In this document: positions 11,641 to 23,999 of the stretch, piece after piece | Layout of the letters: each line of letters begins with the position of its first letter | Numbering within the stretch: position 1 is the stretch's first letter | Source: Schistocephalus solidus | Taxonomy: Eukaryota > Platyhelminthes > Cestoda > Diphyllobothriidea > Diphyllobothriidae | Length of the DNA: 64,000 nucleotides | Assembly (NCBI GenBank): GCA_017591395.1 | Contig: WEDG01001459.1 | Location: 558,001-622,000, forward strand | Reading direction: 5' to 3' | Translations under genes and position numbers: made by a program | Notes under the pieces: generated by a model | The model's input: the letters and a program-made list of their open reading frames with translations, nothing else | Told to the model about the DNA's origin: nothing | Database searches by the model: none

Positions 11641-12600
11641 GAATCACCTCGGACAAGTATAAATATATAAATTCCAGAAGTTCTGTCCCAAGGCGAACTT
11701 CCCTTTTGAGGAAAAAATGTACGAGCAGGTGACAGACACACCAATAGGTTCACTGATTTTGGGACTCATAGCTGAAGTGGTCCTTAAACTGCTGCAGTTA
11801 CTTATACATCATTTGACCAATCGGACACTAAAAATAATTTCAGAAACAAATATTGACAGAAATGCGTGAACGTCCGATGATTATAAATTATAAATATCAG
11901 GGATCGAAATTTTAGACTCGATATGTGGATGATACCTTCAACTTAATTACGCGGAATAAGGTGCTTAAGTTTTAACGACATCCTTAAGCCGTATATATGG
12001 ACATAAATTCATGATGGAGGAGGATGAAAACAACCAGCTGACCTTTCTTAATGTATGCATCTGCCGCAAGGATTGAAGTTACATACAAATGAATTGCCTG
12101 GGAAGGGGTTAATAAAAAAATACTGAGTCTTAACAGAAATCACCAATTTTAGTTACGTATGGACTCTATGCCGGGGTTAGGACGCCTAACTGAATAAATA
12201 TATATTGGACGGGTGCTTAGAACTATTGATTACCCACGCAAGTTCGTCAACCGGTGCCCTCGCAAACATAAGAGGCATAATTTAACCGACCTAACTTTTG
12301 GCAAACACTCCAATGCTTGAAGAACGTCCCATGAGCCGTCAAAAAAGTCTCACACCACTAAGAGTTTGATTTACATAAAGACTGGAGTTAACCAACAAAC
12401 GTCAGGTCATGAGGCCGAAAGGCCTACTGCATGGCAAGAAACTTCCAAAGTTGTTTAATGAAATGCATGCAGCTACGGACAAAACGACTACGTCGAGAAA
12501 CGGGGAATTTAATCCGTGTGTGAACGGCTAAACATGCAACAAACGTGAGCAGGAATTATACTACACGTCAGATCGCCGCCTAATCAACGGAATCCGATTA
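11641..12600 (+). mobile_element. Penelope-like element, reverse transcriptase part, decayed
   Basis: In-frame KFCPKANFPFEE and then MYEQ, TPIGSLILGLIAEVVL at about 11655-11790 match the family block YEQ-x3-GSPMGSPLSGLIAE. TRYVDDTFNLI at about 11912-11945 carries the catalytic YVDD, and MEEDENNQLTFLNV at about 12015-12055 matches the DNQLPFLDV block. YPRKFVNRC near 12230 fits the downstream region. Frames shift between blocks and stops occur, so it is inactive. A GIY-YIG endonuclease domain should follow but I could not recognise it. Only the part up to 11889 lies in the inverted repeat. A possible N-terminal piece of the same element (PKYEVDLNSRI, 8440-8470) is weak. Confidence 0.65.
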
Positions 12601-14261
12601 GACCTTAAAGTTAGAAAAAGGACAAAATTCTTGTAAGTGATACGAATATATGAGCCAGTGAGTCATATTGCATCGGTTCGCAGTTAATTCTCAGGCGCAA
12701 TGATCACTTGCCTCCATAGATTGTGCTGTGATTTTGTCTAGACATAGTAGTAAGTAGCATGGAGAGAACACAGGCAACCAATATATACCGTGAAAGTGAG
12801 CTTAATTGCCGAATAATCGTCAAGCCAATAATCAGCAGTGGTAATGAGATCACTGTGATACATATCGACGAGCAATCACTGCATCAAATACGAACCCCAG
12901 TGATAATAATAATAGTTTCATTGAAATAGCATCTCTTGGGCGCCGTCAATCTACTTAGAACACAGGAAAAAGAAACTCCGTAAAAAGAAACACAGTAAAA
13001 GAAACTCCTTCTTTCTGCTGCAAATTAAGCTTTGTTTTTGTTTTAGGCTTGGTTCACAGTGTGCGAAACAAGGATTTTTTTAAAGTACAAAAACCTGTTT
13101 TTAAAGGCACAATAATGGCAAACTATTAAAATAAATAACTTTAAAGCATTCAAATTAATGGTTCATGTTAAGATATTTTGGGTCAAGAATAGTCGGTCAC
13201 TTATGAATTTTCGAATGCTCAATCAACAGGGGAAAATTCAATCGCGGGCTATTTGATTGTCCATTACATCCAATCAGATGCGAGTGCCTCCAAGCGCATC
13301 TTTCTGGTGTGTAGTGTAACGAACCACAGTTCCAACAGAATTTTTCAAATGGAACGGCAACACTTTTCGCGCGGATCCAGGATGGAAATGGTGTAATCGA
13401 TGGTCTCTGGAGATGGCCGGTGTTCCTACCATTAATACTGCTGACATCTCCTCTCGTTACCGCTATCGTACCGTCTCAGAATGGCCCCCTGACCGTCAGT
13501 ATCTCCACGATCCTCACCCCAAATTCGCCAACAGAGTTGCACTCCCCACCGCTATCTAACTGATCATTCGTGACCATCCACTCTAAAAAGAATCGATTGT
13601 GAAGGTCCCCAGTATTCGCTTGTATCTTTATCATTCTCTTTTATTGTCTACAATTTGTTACTGTGAACACATATCCCTCACGTTATAAACTTATTCTCTC
13701 CTTCTATTTATACATGTGTGCCTGATAAAGTTTTGAACGATTCTGCCGACGTTATATGGCTCAAGCTGGTCCAAGTGATATGCTCCACAGCTAGTGCTAT
13801 CCTTGACATACTCGGACGCTACAGTTGCTCGGCGATTAGTAAGGCTAAGTTGAACTTATCTGTAAAAAAGTTAGAAACGGGTTATGGGCATAAAGCGTTC
13901 AATTGCAAAAAAATCAACTGCCACCTGCTAGTCATTATATTGTGTTTGATAATGTGAAGTTAGTTTACTGACTGATCTCGATCAGAAAATAATTGATGAA
14001 CGATTCATGTCTGCAAGCTTATTGAGGATATATACCCTCAAAAGGTTATTAATTTGGCTCAAGTAATCACTACGGTCGGGATAAATGTTGAAATAATTTA
14101 GGTGTTCGCTACACGAGTCATGGATATGAAGAGCATAAAATAGAGCGCGTCTGTATACAACAGACCATAATGGGTTTAGTGAATGCATGCTGGTATTTAT
14201 TGATGAAATTCCGCAGCATTAGAAGGTTTAGCTCATGGCTTTGATAAGAAAAGGAAAACCG
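12601..14261. other. Palindrome spacer, right part; no supported gene
   Basis: With 11890-12600 this completes the 2.4 kb loop between the arms. It contains a solo copy of a terminal-repeat motif at 13361-13397, listed separately. An open frame at 13718-13957 on the plus strand shows no recognisable domain. I see no duplication of this stretch elsewhere in the window. Confidence 0.5.
13361..13397 (+). repeat. Solo copy of the GGATCCAGGATGG terminal motif
   Basis: The motif CACTTTTCGCGCGGATCCAGGATGGAAATGGTGTAA is nearly the same as 41747-41782, and the reverse complement of a diverged version occurs at 41143-41173. At 41.1-41.8 kb the two copies are inverted and bound a candidate MITE, so this one may be a solo end or the edge of a decayed relative. 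Confidence 0.6.
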
Positions 14262-17200
14262 AAATTTATAATCATCGGATGTTCACGCATTTCTGTCAAT
14301 ATTTGTTTATGAAATTATTTTTAGTGTCCGATAGGTCAAATGATGGATAAGTAACTGCAGCAGTTTAAGGACCACCTCAGCTATGAGTCCCAAAATCAGT
14401 GAACCTATTGGTGTGTCGCTGCCGCCGCTCGTACATTTTCGTCGAAAGTGAAGAAACACCTTGGGATAGAACTTCTGGAATATGATATATTTATACTTGT
14501 CCGAGGTGATTCTCCGTTTCGTTGGATTGGTTAAATAGAAGTTTTTATACGTTCGCAACTACCAGATCCTGCGAAACAGAAGTAAAACGGGGCTTGATAT
14601 CAACAGACGTCATAAAATTGCTCTTCATGCAGAAACTATGATCGACCGAGCAAATAGTCCTCTATCCAACTAAGTTGTTTTCTCTATCACAGATTCCCTA
14701 ACCATGTGAAATAACTGGTTTTGTTTTACACGATTGAAGACTTGCTTCAGATTGATGTAAATGATGTCAACTCATGTGTCCTTATCTAACGTCTAGAAAA
14801 ATTGCTCAAATGAGTAGATCCTGCTGGTCAAACAGGAATTATTACGTCGAAAATTATGTTAGACATTGTAAAGGATGTATTTTCAGTTTGAAGAAGTATA
14901 TGGCAACCTTTTTGTTATCCATTTAATAGCTTTGCAATAAATGCATACTAGGTTTTACCAGTCGATAATTGTTAGCAGTCGTTTTAACTCACTCTTTTGA
15001 ATGAGGTAAAAGAAATTCGCCACTTTCAATCAGGGGTAGAATGCCCTTATCAAATGACGACTGGAAACTGCGCAAAAGCGGTCTATAGATTTTTTAAACA
15101 AGCTCTTGCGGTTCTTTTCTCGGAATTCGTTAGGAATCCGCAGAATTTGATGCACTGAGTGCAATGAGTACCTTCTGATATCGTCTTCTTTCGAAATTCA
15201 CGCTTTTTGATAATAGAATTATTAGAATTCAATTCGGAGGTCAGTCTAGTTCAAATTCGTTTAATCGAAAATAAGCTCCAGCCTTATCGTCGCTTTTCAA
15301 TAATGTTGGAAATCGTTTTGTTCCCTTAGTACGCGAAATATCTGTTTTGTTCTTGCACCTGTCGTTCATGTAGCTGATTGTCTGTCTTCTCCTCAATTTG
15401 TCGTTTAAGTCCTATTTTGCACTCATTTTGTGGTCTGCAGAAAGTTGAGCTAAGTTTGTTTCGCTTTTGAAAAACGCTTCGTAATTTGAAGGTTGTGCTG
15501 TTACTGTATATCTTCAACAAAGTTTAGTCCTTCTGTTTATCTGTCTATTCATATTTTTGCGTTAACCAAACAAGGCGACTTTTTATTTCAGATGGTTATT
15601 GTTGGACAGTTACGGTGCGATAATACTTTCATTACCCGTATCTGATACTGCCTCTGAAGTTGGGTTCAATTTGGAATCCAGTAGCGTCAGACAAATACAG
15701 TCCTTTTTCCCAATGATCGCGTCCACCTCTTCTCAATTTTTATGAATCCGTTAAAATTGTTACAATCGGCATCCCACCAGTAAGGTTCCGATATTTCATT
15801 TATGCTGGCGGCGAAAGTTCCTGGCCAGAAAATTCAGCTGATCCTGGATGGCCACTCTGCGCATGGCTTATGGGTAGTGGTCCCGCAGCCGCGTGTATTG
15901 CAATTCCATTAAACAATACTCTTGAACTAAATTACTCAGCATTAACGGAGTATTTTTAACGATGGGATCAGGACAATTCACCTATTCAGCGTCTTTGACA
16001 GTCGTTGAAAACATAGTTCCCAGCTAACAAGGCAGATTCGTTGTCATTCTAAATATTCTGGAATCAATGAAAGTATGCGACCCTTGTGTCCAGTCGATAA
16101 TCTGTGTGTTAACATTTTCGGCTAGCGGTACGTCTTCATTTGATTCACCTCTTGGAGTAATGCAAATATTGCCTTAACGGCCTCAGAATTTTGACCGGCT
16201 GCCAGGCATACGGTCAGAAACTCGAGGCTTTGTGGTCCACATATCTGTGTTCGTAAACTCAATGCTTTACAGTCGCGTGATCCAGGAATTCAACGATATG
16301 TTAAAGTGATTCCAATTTGTAGCATATTGGTAGTACTGCTCTCATTTTATGCAAATGGTGCCTACAAAAGTGCTGATATTTCGCACTGAATATTTCACCC
16401 CGTATTAGTCCAGCCGGAACCCTGTTTATTTAAAATGCATGAAATATATTCTATCAATATTTGAAGGTAATCCAGTTGCCTGGATACTATCAGTGAATTT
16501 GTTAGATGACAGTTGATTTTTAACCGGATAGATTTTCAAATGGTAGTTGGATTGAAGTTGCTGGATCATTGTGCGGCGTATCCAGTCCACTGTCTGTGTT
16601 CAGGTCTGTTGTTGCCTATTGGAACCAGTCATCGATAATTTTCTTTATTTTCGCCAGATTTCTTCGCAAAAATACACCCACCTTTTTATAGTGTAGCTGT
16701 TCATTGTACTGTGTACTATAGGCCACCTCTATAAGCGTGATCTCCAAACATATTTTCTCCCCGCTCAGTGATTGTAGGTTGCTTTCACCTAGTTTAGATC
16801 TTATTAGGAGTTCACTTTGAGCTATTTCCATTTCTTTCACCACGCTTGGAGTGCGATTATCCTGCTCAGTGGTAGCTCTGTTTGTTATTCATTCCCGATT
16901 ACAAAATTTAACGGTCTTGGTTGGCTGACCTCATTCTTTAAGTTTTTTATTCGACCATACATGTAAACGTGTAGGGTGGTGATGGCCTCATCCTCAAGTA
17001 AAACGAATTTTCCATATTGGTAGGATAGTTCCATCACATTGATGCATTGCATTCCAGTGCAGTAAACCGTCGGACTTTGATTCAGGCATATTAGTTATGA
17101 CGGTGCATTGACCGAAATCTGCTCGAGTAGTCCATTTTTTATTTTATATGCAGAGACTAAATTAGAGCTTTTTCTATGTGCGGCAAATTTTCATTCCGAT

Positions 17201-17602
17201 TGTTTTTTTAACAAATTGACGCATACTTAAGAGCTTTCCACGTATTCTGTGTCATTTGTTACCTCTTTTGGCAATGCGTTAATTTATTGCCATTTGCTTA
17301 GACTCCGTTCCCCTATTCTAGAGTTCAAGTCCACCTCGTCTTTTGGGTTGCCATGGTGGTATCATGCTCCTTTATATTCCTTTTGGTCGTCGGTTTTCGC
17401 ATATTCAAATGTTTTTGCTGACGTTGGATTCTGTCGACGCGTTGTCTTGTTTCTGAACGTTCCATATGGCTGTGAAAGGCGTGCTTTTAAACGTTTGTTT
17501 TCCTGAATTTCTGGTTTAGTGAGAGTTCTCTCTTTGGGTTCATAACACAATGATATTTTCCAACTTCTCCATCTCCATGTTAGGTCTGCTATCCCCTTAT
17601 CT
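14262..17602 (-). repeat. Giant inverted repeat, right arm
   Basis: Reverse complement of 8179-11889 without the 387-bp insertion. Read on the minus strand it carries the same LINE (about 16285-14510) and the first part of the same Penelope-like RT (about 14510-14262). Its outer edge at 17602 ends in ATCCCCTTATCT, and its inner edge at 14262 lies in AATTTATAATCAT. Small indels and substitutions against the left arm, for example near 14420 and 15190, show that it is a separate diverging copy and not an exact assembly echo. Confidence 0.95.
14510..16285 (-). mobile_element. Decayed LINE inside the right arm
   Basis: Minus-strand counterpart of the LINE at 9890-11640. LPPDWK (15030-15050) and NNYRL (about 14965) are readable in minus-strand frames. 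The region at 15930-16260 also matches a third relic at 35110-35480. The broken frames are shared with the left arm copy. This sequence would pair with the left arm in a foldback transcript. Confidence 0.6.
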
Positions 17603-18014
17603 ATTTTTAAAAATTGTTTGAAGAATTTGGAAGCATACCGTGCAAGTTTTATCGTCGTAGTCAATACCAACCAAAGCCGTTAGACTCTTTACTCTTTCGA
17701 CGGAATGTAATTTAGGAATATGCTACTCAGTATGACATTATTTTTCGAGTGTCGGACGCATATTGCTCATTTGCATATTAACTGCTGCTCGGAGTCGTTG
17801 TTACTTCATCTTCATCAGTGTTGATTTTATCAACGCAACTATTGGTCTTGTCCTAAGAAAATGGGTAAATGCACTTGAAATCATCAGCCTAAACAAAATG
17901 TTGATAAGTGCCTTAAATTTAATTTATGTACAGAATAAAGAGGTACAGGACGTGAAACCGTGCCTTTGCAAAATGCCCCTCATGATTGGCTGATGCGTCG
18001 AGTAGCTATTAGTT
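17603..18014. other. No supported gene
   Basis: This lies between the palindrome edge and a LINE 3' end. An open frame at 17763-17993 on the plus strand shows no recognisable motif. Confidence 0.4.
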
Positions 18015-18972
18015 GTATTTAATGCCGGTTTACAGGCATTTGTCAGATGAAATATTCAGTGGGTAGAGGCTGGCAGTGAAAAAGAATTCCTGAATATATA
18101 TCATTATAAATGTTTTTCCTATCTTTATGTTATTCAGGAGAAAACAAACTGCCGCCTGTAAGGATGATAGCAATTCAGATCAGGAAAGGGCTAACACAAT
18201 TTCAGTCTGTATGCAGTCTCTCTGTCTTTGCTAGGAACCGGGATTCTGCCTCATACAAGAAAGCATCCGTGTACGGTAGCTCACTGTCTGCCGAAGAAGT
18301 CTACGGGTGCAGGCTGCAGAGACGGTGCCGTATCCCTCAAGGTAACACCTGGGATCGAGTTCAGATGCCGCGCACTCCGTCGAACAGGAAAACAGATTCT
18401 ACCGTGTCGGTGCCCAGAATTCTTGGAAACTTTTCTGAATGCAAAAAACCAGTAATAGTTATCTTAAACAAAGAATAACTCCGCTGGATTTTTATATTAT
18501 GGGGAAGTTTATTCCACATGGCCATGGCGTTTACCGAAAAGAACCGTCGATACTTAACTGTGCGAGATAATGGAAGAAATAAAAAGACATTGCGATGACT
18601 GCTGCGCCGAGGATGGTCAAGCTGCCTCACAGTGGTAAGGGGATTAAATGTACGACTATTCAAAGCTTAAACAGCAAAAAGAGTCCCTTCTGCACTCGGC
18701 GAAAACATAAGGGATCAATGTTTACAAGCCCAAAGCGTTTTTAATACGACAGATTATGGTGCTCCAATGATCAACTTCTTTTCGTGAAGAAGTGCTGGAC
18801 CGATTCTATTTTCTTCCGTTCACTAGCGCGCAAAAGGCTAAATAGAAACGAGCAGTATTCTAGGCCAGGTCTAACGTACATTTTATAAAGGCGGAGCCTA
18901 ATATCAATAGTTTTAAAATTTCGGAGGATAAACCCGGCAGTTCTGCGTGCTTTGGAGACAATCAGGGCCCAA
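18015..18972 (-). mobile_element. LINE family 2, 3' end fragment
   Basis: On the minus strand this encodes the C-terminal part of the ORF2 protein. YVRPGLEYCSFL-like residues lie near 18850, then RTFNPLTTVRQLDHPRRSSH near 18650-18600, and FFSVNAMAMWNKLPHNIK near 18545-18490, the usual 'kyFFs-R-wN-LP' end of CR1-like LINEs. Its 3' terminus (TGTAAACCGGCATTAAATACAAC in minus sense) matches the termini at 30.48 and 31.3 kb. Its broken 5' edge abuts LINE family 1 copy 1, with only a GC dinucleotide shared at the join. Confidence 0.8.
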
Positions 18973-21115
18973 TGCTTCTGGAGGCGTTACAGACCATCCG
19001 GCTCCGATGCTCACTTACGGGAATAAAAGCAGCAACGCAAGGTTTGTAAATGTGAGGCTTCTAAGCTGTGGAGGAAGTTCAAACTTAACCTACTGCAAAA
19101 ATCGTTGGAACACCCCAACATGCTATATGGCTACATACGGAGTACAAAGAGAATTCAGGAAATGATTCCTGCCCTAAGAACTGCAGACGGAAAACTGGAG
19201 AACCACTATCAGGTTAAAGCATCCCTTCTTTCCAAATTCTTCCAGACCGTCTTCACCAGAGAGCGTAATAATTTTGCTGCTATTCCACCAGTTTGTCAAC
19301 CAATGTTTACCCCCGTTTCCCTTACTCATCCAACTCCTCCTCATCCACAACAGAGGACCTTGACCTAGATTTTTCCCCGACCGTAGATAAAACCGAATTA
19401 CTCCACATAAAGCCTGCCAAGTCGCCTGGGCCCGATAGAATTCCTGCATTAGCACTTAGAGAACTTGCTGATCAACTGTGTTAACCATTTTCCATCCTAT
19501 TCCAAAAGTTCTTTGAAGAAAACAAACTCCCGGAAGAATGGAAGTGTGCATTCATCGCCTCGATCTATAAAGGAGGTTCATGACTGGACTGTGAAAATTA
19601 CCACCCTGTCAGTTTAACTTGCATAGCGTGTAAAATAATGGAGCGTATTATCAAGAAGCACTCAATGCGTTATCTGGAAAACAACCAAATCCAATGCGAT
19701 GCTTAACACGGCTTCCATCCAGGACGTTCCTGTCTCACGAGTGCCCTTCAGTCGCACGAGAAATGGACAAAGGCAGCAGATAAGAGTCATCCCGTAGATG
19801 TTGTATTTTTTTGAATTCAAGGAGGCCTTTGATAGTGTACCACACGGGCTTCTTTTACAGAAGATTTGGAACGTAGGAATTCAAGTAAAACTTTTAAATT
19901 GGATCAAGAGTTTCTTGTCCTTCAGAGTACAGAGAGTTGTTGTTGGAAACTCAAGCTCGAAACGGACAAAAATCAAAAGTGATGTTCCACAGGGTTCTGT
20001 TTTGGGCCCCCTACTCTTCATAATCTACATTAACGACTGTCTCAATGACCTAGATTGTGAAGCTGTCATGTTTGCAGATGACATAAAAATATGGACTGAA
20101 GTCAGCTGCGCTGATGACGCAAAAGGGTTACAGTCGAATATCGACAAACTAAGTGCCTGGTCGGCTAGGTGGCTTCTTAAGTTTAATGTATCCAAGTGCG
20201 TGATCCTACACATAAGCGCCGGTCGAAAAGTATCTCTGAAACACCAGTACTTTATTAATGGCACTGCATTAAAAGAGGTAGAAACATACAAAAGATCTGG
20301 GCATGTAGACAACTGCGAATTTGATGCCCTCAGAACACTGTAAGAAAGCAGTACAGAAGGCAACATGTACACTACATTGGATCAGACGTGCGTTTAAAAT
20401 ATTCCCTCCTGATCTCTTCGGAAATGTCTATGGCGTCTTTGTGAGACCGCATTTAGATACCGGAATACCAGCCTGTATACCATGGATGAAGAAAGATGTT
20501 GACCTCCTCGAACAGGTGCAACGGAGAGCAACGAAGATGGTTGACGGTCTTAAGACTTAACCGTACCAAGACAGATTAAAAAAGCTTGACTTATTTCCTC
20601 TTTCCTACAGGCACTTACGGTGTAGCCTGCTCTGGACATTCCGGATTATCCGGGGCCATGATTCCTCCCTGAGATCGGAGGATTTCTTCGACTTTGCCTG
20701 CACAACTCATTTGCGTGGTCATCCTTACAAGGTCAATAGCGAACGCACGCGATTGAACCTCAGAAAGTTTTGTTTCAGCCAACGAGTGGTACGACCTTGG
20801 AAACTCGTTACCAAACGAGACGGTTACCTCTGAGAGCATTACTGATTTTAAAAGAAGGCTCGATGGCATTATATTTGACAAAAGACGACTGTCACAACAT
20901 GATTACTTAAAACCAGCCTTTTAAAATCTTTTGGGCTCTACTTTTCTTCCACAATGTTACGCCTATGGCTGTGAAAATGCATTTGAAGTTAGTTTATGCT
21001 TTGACTCAAACATTTTTAAATGTACACCGTTTTTTATATCGACTATACACATGCAATGATAACTTTACATTAATAGGGTCATCAGGGGCAATGCCTGTTA
21101 CCCTTCAAAATATAC
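18970..21115 (+). mobile_element. LINE family 1, copy 1 (5'-truncated, RT present)
   Basis: APE-type LINE lacking its endonuclease. The order is a pre-RT segment (SLEHPNMLYGYIRSTKRIQE, several frames), KPAKSPGPDRIPALALREL at about 19410-19470, KLPEEWKCAFIASIYKGG, and then an open RT core at 19798-20343. That core holds FKEAFDSVPHG (motif A), DVPQGSVLGPLLFIIYIND (motif B) and MFADDIKIW (catalytic DD, motif C). A C-terminal segment VRPHLDTGIPACIPWM follows. In-frame stops at TGTGTTAACC, GGTTCATGACTGG and GATGCTTAACACGG break the protein. All three recur in copy 2. The 3' end reads AATGCCTGTTACCCTTCAAAATATACAATATACAATG. Confidence 0.88.
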
Positions 21116-21126
21116 AATATACAATG

Positions 21127-23996
21127 TCACTCGCAAGCTGAACGCTATTGCTGACATACACATTCCATTACGCGATGTGGAAGTCTTAAGCGTTACTATA
21201 TTTGCTAAGTATTCTAGACCACTGACGATATCAGTTGTGTACCCTTCGCCTTATCAGACTTCCGATCAGTATCTCATTCTCATAACGGAACTCTACAAAG
21301 CCAGCGAGAAGAAAGATGTCCTCATTGTTGGGGATTTTAACGCTCCTGATATTGACTGGAAAAGATGGACTGCGCAGGGAATGCCAGATAACTTCAACCA
21401 CAAACTATTTCAATGGGCAACAGACAAACTTCTCTGTCAGAACGTCACCTTTGGAACACGGGTGAGAGAAGGACAACAGTCAAACTGTCTTGACCTGATT
21501 TTTTTACACGAGATGAGGACAATGGGCTAGACCTGCAGGATCGACCGCCATTAGGGTCAAGTGATCACATTACGCTGTGCTTCGAGTACTCACTGTTTTC
21601 CAAACCAAATTTACCCGATACTTGGGAAAGAAACATTTGGAAGGGGGACTACTCACTTATGAGAAGACAACTGTCAGAGATATCCTGGGAAACAGAACTA
21701 CATGGTGGAAACCAATAAAGATTGGATGACATTGCGTTCGTTATTGACAATGATTGTTTTACCTCAACTGTCCTCTCAGGAGAAAGGCAACCACAAACCG
21801 CCCAAAGTGGATAAACGCAAACTTGCAGGCCTCTTTCAAAAAAACGAAATCGCTTCTGGAAGCGTTACAGACAAACCGGCTCCAATGCTCACTTACGAGA
21901 ATATAAGCAGCAACGCAACGTTTGTAAAATGTGAGGCTTTCTAAGCTGCGGAGGAAGTTCGAACTTAACCTACTGCAAAAATCGTTGGAACATCCCAAAA
22001 TGCTATATGGCTACATACGGAGTACAAGGAGAATTCAGGAAATGATTCCTGCCCTAATGTCTGCAGACGGAAAACTGGAGACCGACAATCAGGTTAAAGC
22101 ATCCCTTCTTTCCAAATTCTTTTAGACCGTCTTCACCCGAGAGCTTTATAATTTTGCTGCTATTCCACCAGTTTGTCAACCAATGTATACTTCTTATTTT
22201 CCTTCCTCATCTACATCCTCCTCGTACACAAGAGAGGACCTAGACCAAGACTTTTCACCGACCATAGTTAGAACCGAATTATTCCGTATAAAGCCTGCCA
22301 AGTCACCTGGGCTGGATAGAATTCCTGCATTAGCACTTAGAGAACTTGCTGATAAACTGTGTTAACCATTTTTTATCCTATTCCAAAAGTCCTTTGAAGA
22401 AAACAAACTCCCGGAAGAATGGAAGTGTGCATTCATCGCCTCGATCTATAAAGGAGGTTCATGACTGGACTGTGAAAATTACCACCCTGTCAGTTTAACT
22501 TGCATAGCGTGTAAAATAATGGAGCGTATTATCAAGAAGCACTCAATGCGTTATCTGGAAAACAACCAAATCCAATGCGATGCTTAACACGGCTTCCATC
22601 CAGGACGTTCCTGTCTCACGAGTGCCCTTCAGTCGCACGAGAAATTGACAAAGGCAGCAGATAAGGGTTATCCCGTAGATGTTGTATTTTTTGAATTCAA
22701 GAAGGCCTTTGATAGTGTACCAAACGGGCTTCTTTTACAAAAGATTCGGAACGTAGGAATTCAAGTAAAACTTTTCAATTGGATCAAGAGTTTCTTGTCC
22801 TTCAGAGTACAGAGAGTTGTTTTGGAAAATCTAGCTCGGAACGGGCAAAAGTCAAAAGTGATGTTCCACAGGGTTCGGTTTTTGGGCCCCCTACTCTTCC
22901 TAATCTACATTAACGACTGTCTCAATGACCTAGATTGTGAAGCTGTCATATTTGCAGTTGACATAAAATATGGACTGAAGTCAGCTGCGCTAATGACGCA
23001 AAAAGGGTTACAGTCGAATATCGACAAACTAAGTGCCTGGTCGGCTAGGTGGCTTCTTAAGTTTAATGTATCCAAGTGCGTGATCCTACACATAAGCGCC
23101 GGTCGAAAAGTATCTCTGAAACACCAGTACTTTATTAATGGCACTGCATTATAAGAGGTAGAAACATACAAAGATCTTGGCATGTAGACAACTGCGAATT
23201 TGATGCCCTCAGAACACTGTAAGAAAGCAGTACAGAAGGCAACATGTACACTACATTGGATCAGACGTGCGTTTAAAATATTCCCTCCTGATCTCTTCGG
23301 AAATGTCTATGGCGTCTTTGTGAGACCGCATTTAGATACCGGAATACCAGCCTGTATACCATGGATGAAGAAAGATGTTGACCTCCTCGAACAGGTGCAA
23401 CGGAGAGCAACGAAGATGGTTGACGGTCTTAAGACTTTACCGTTCCAAGACAGATTGAATAAGCTTGACTTATTTCCTCTTTCCTACAGGCACTTACTGT
23501 GTAGCCTGCTCTGGATATTCCGGGTTATCCGGGGCCATGATTCCTCCCTGAGATCGGAGGATTTCTTCGACTTTGCCTGCACAACTCATTTGCGTGGCAT
23601 CCTTACAAGGTCAATAGCGAACGCACGCGATTGAACCTCAGAAAGTTTTGTTTCAGCCAACGAGTGGTACGACCTTGGAACTCGTTACCAAACGAGGCGG
23701 TTACCCCTGAGAGTATTACTGATTTTAAAAGAAGGCTTGATGGCGTTATATTTGACAAAAGACGACTTTCACAACATGATAACTTAAAACCAGCCTTTTA
23801 AAATCTTTTGGGCTCTACTTTTCTTCCACAATGTTACGCCTATGGCTGTGAAAACGCATTTGAAGTTAGTTTATGCTTTGACTCAAACATTTTTAAATGC
23901 ACACCGTTTTTTATATTGACTGTACACATGCAATGATAACTTTACATTAATAGGGTCATCAAGGGCAATGCCTGTAACCCTTCAAAATATACACAT
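21127..23996 (+). mobile_element. LINE family 1, copy 2 (endonuclease plus RT, broken)
   Basis: Begins 12 bp after the 3' tail of copy 1. The open frame 21177-21530 is an endonuclease: SVVYPSPYQTSDQY, then VLIVGDFNAPDIDWKRW (catalytic block) and SNCLDLIF; SSDHITLCFEYS follows about 30 bp later in another frame. The RT frame 22645-23154 has FKKAFDSVPNG and GPLLFLIYINDCLNDLD, but motif C reads IFAVDIKYG, so one catalytic aspartate is lost, and a frameshift follows. The C-terminal frame 23200-23634 is open. It shares three in-frame stops with copy 1 at an offset of about 2877 bp. Its 3' end matches copy 1, then runs into ACATATATTTTT. Confidence 0.9.
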
Positions 23997-23999
23997 ATA

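Larger units (their letters stand above)
8179..11889 (+). repeat. Giant inverted repeat, left arm
   Basis: This arm is the reverse complement of 14262-17602. Identity looks very high: I counted only about two differences over some 280 bp around 9880-10140. Its length is 3711 bp including a 387-bp insertion absent from the right arm, leaving about 3324 bp of shared sequence. It begins at the end of the GA tract and ends in ATTATAAATT near 11889. The coding content was already ruined before duplication, since both arms share most stops. This points to inverted segmental duplication rather than two separate insertions. Confidence 0.95.

Noticed and set aside
20025..20372. 115-codon minus-strand frame
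   Set aside because: It is the antisense shadow of the LINE reverse transcriptase.
19480..22600. Stop-codon recoding in LINE family 1
   Set aside because: Shared TAA and TGA codons are better explained by a common inactive ancestor. RPS17 uses the standard code and ordinary decay is seen elsewhere.
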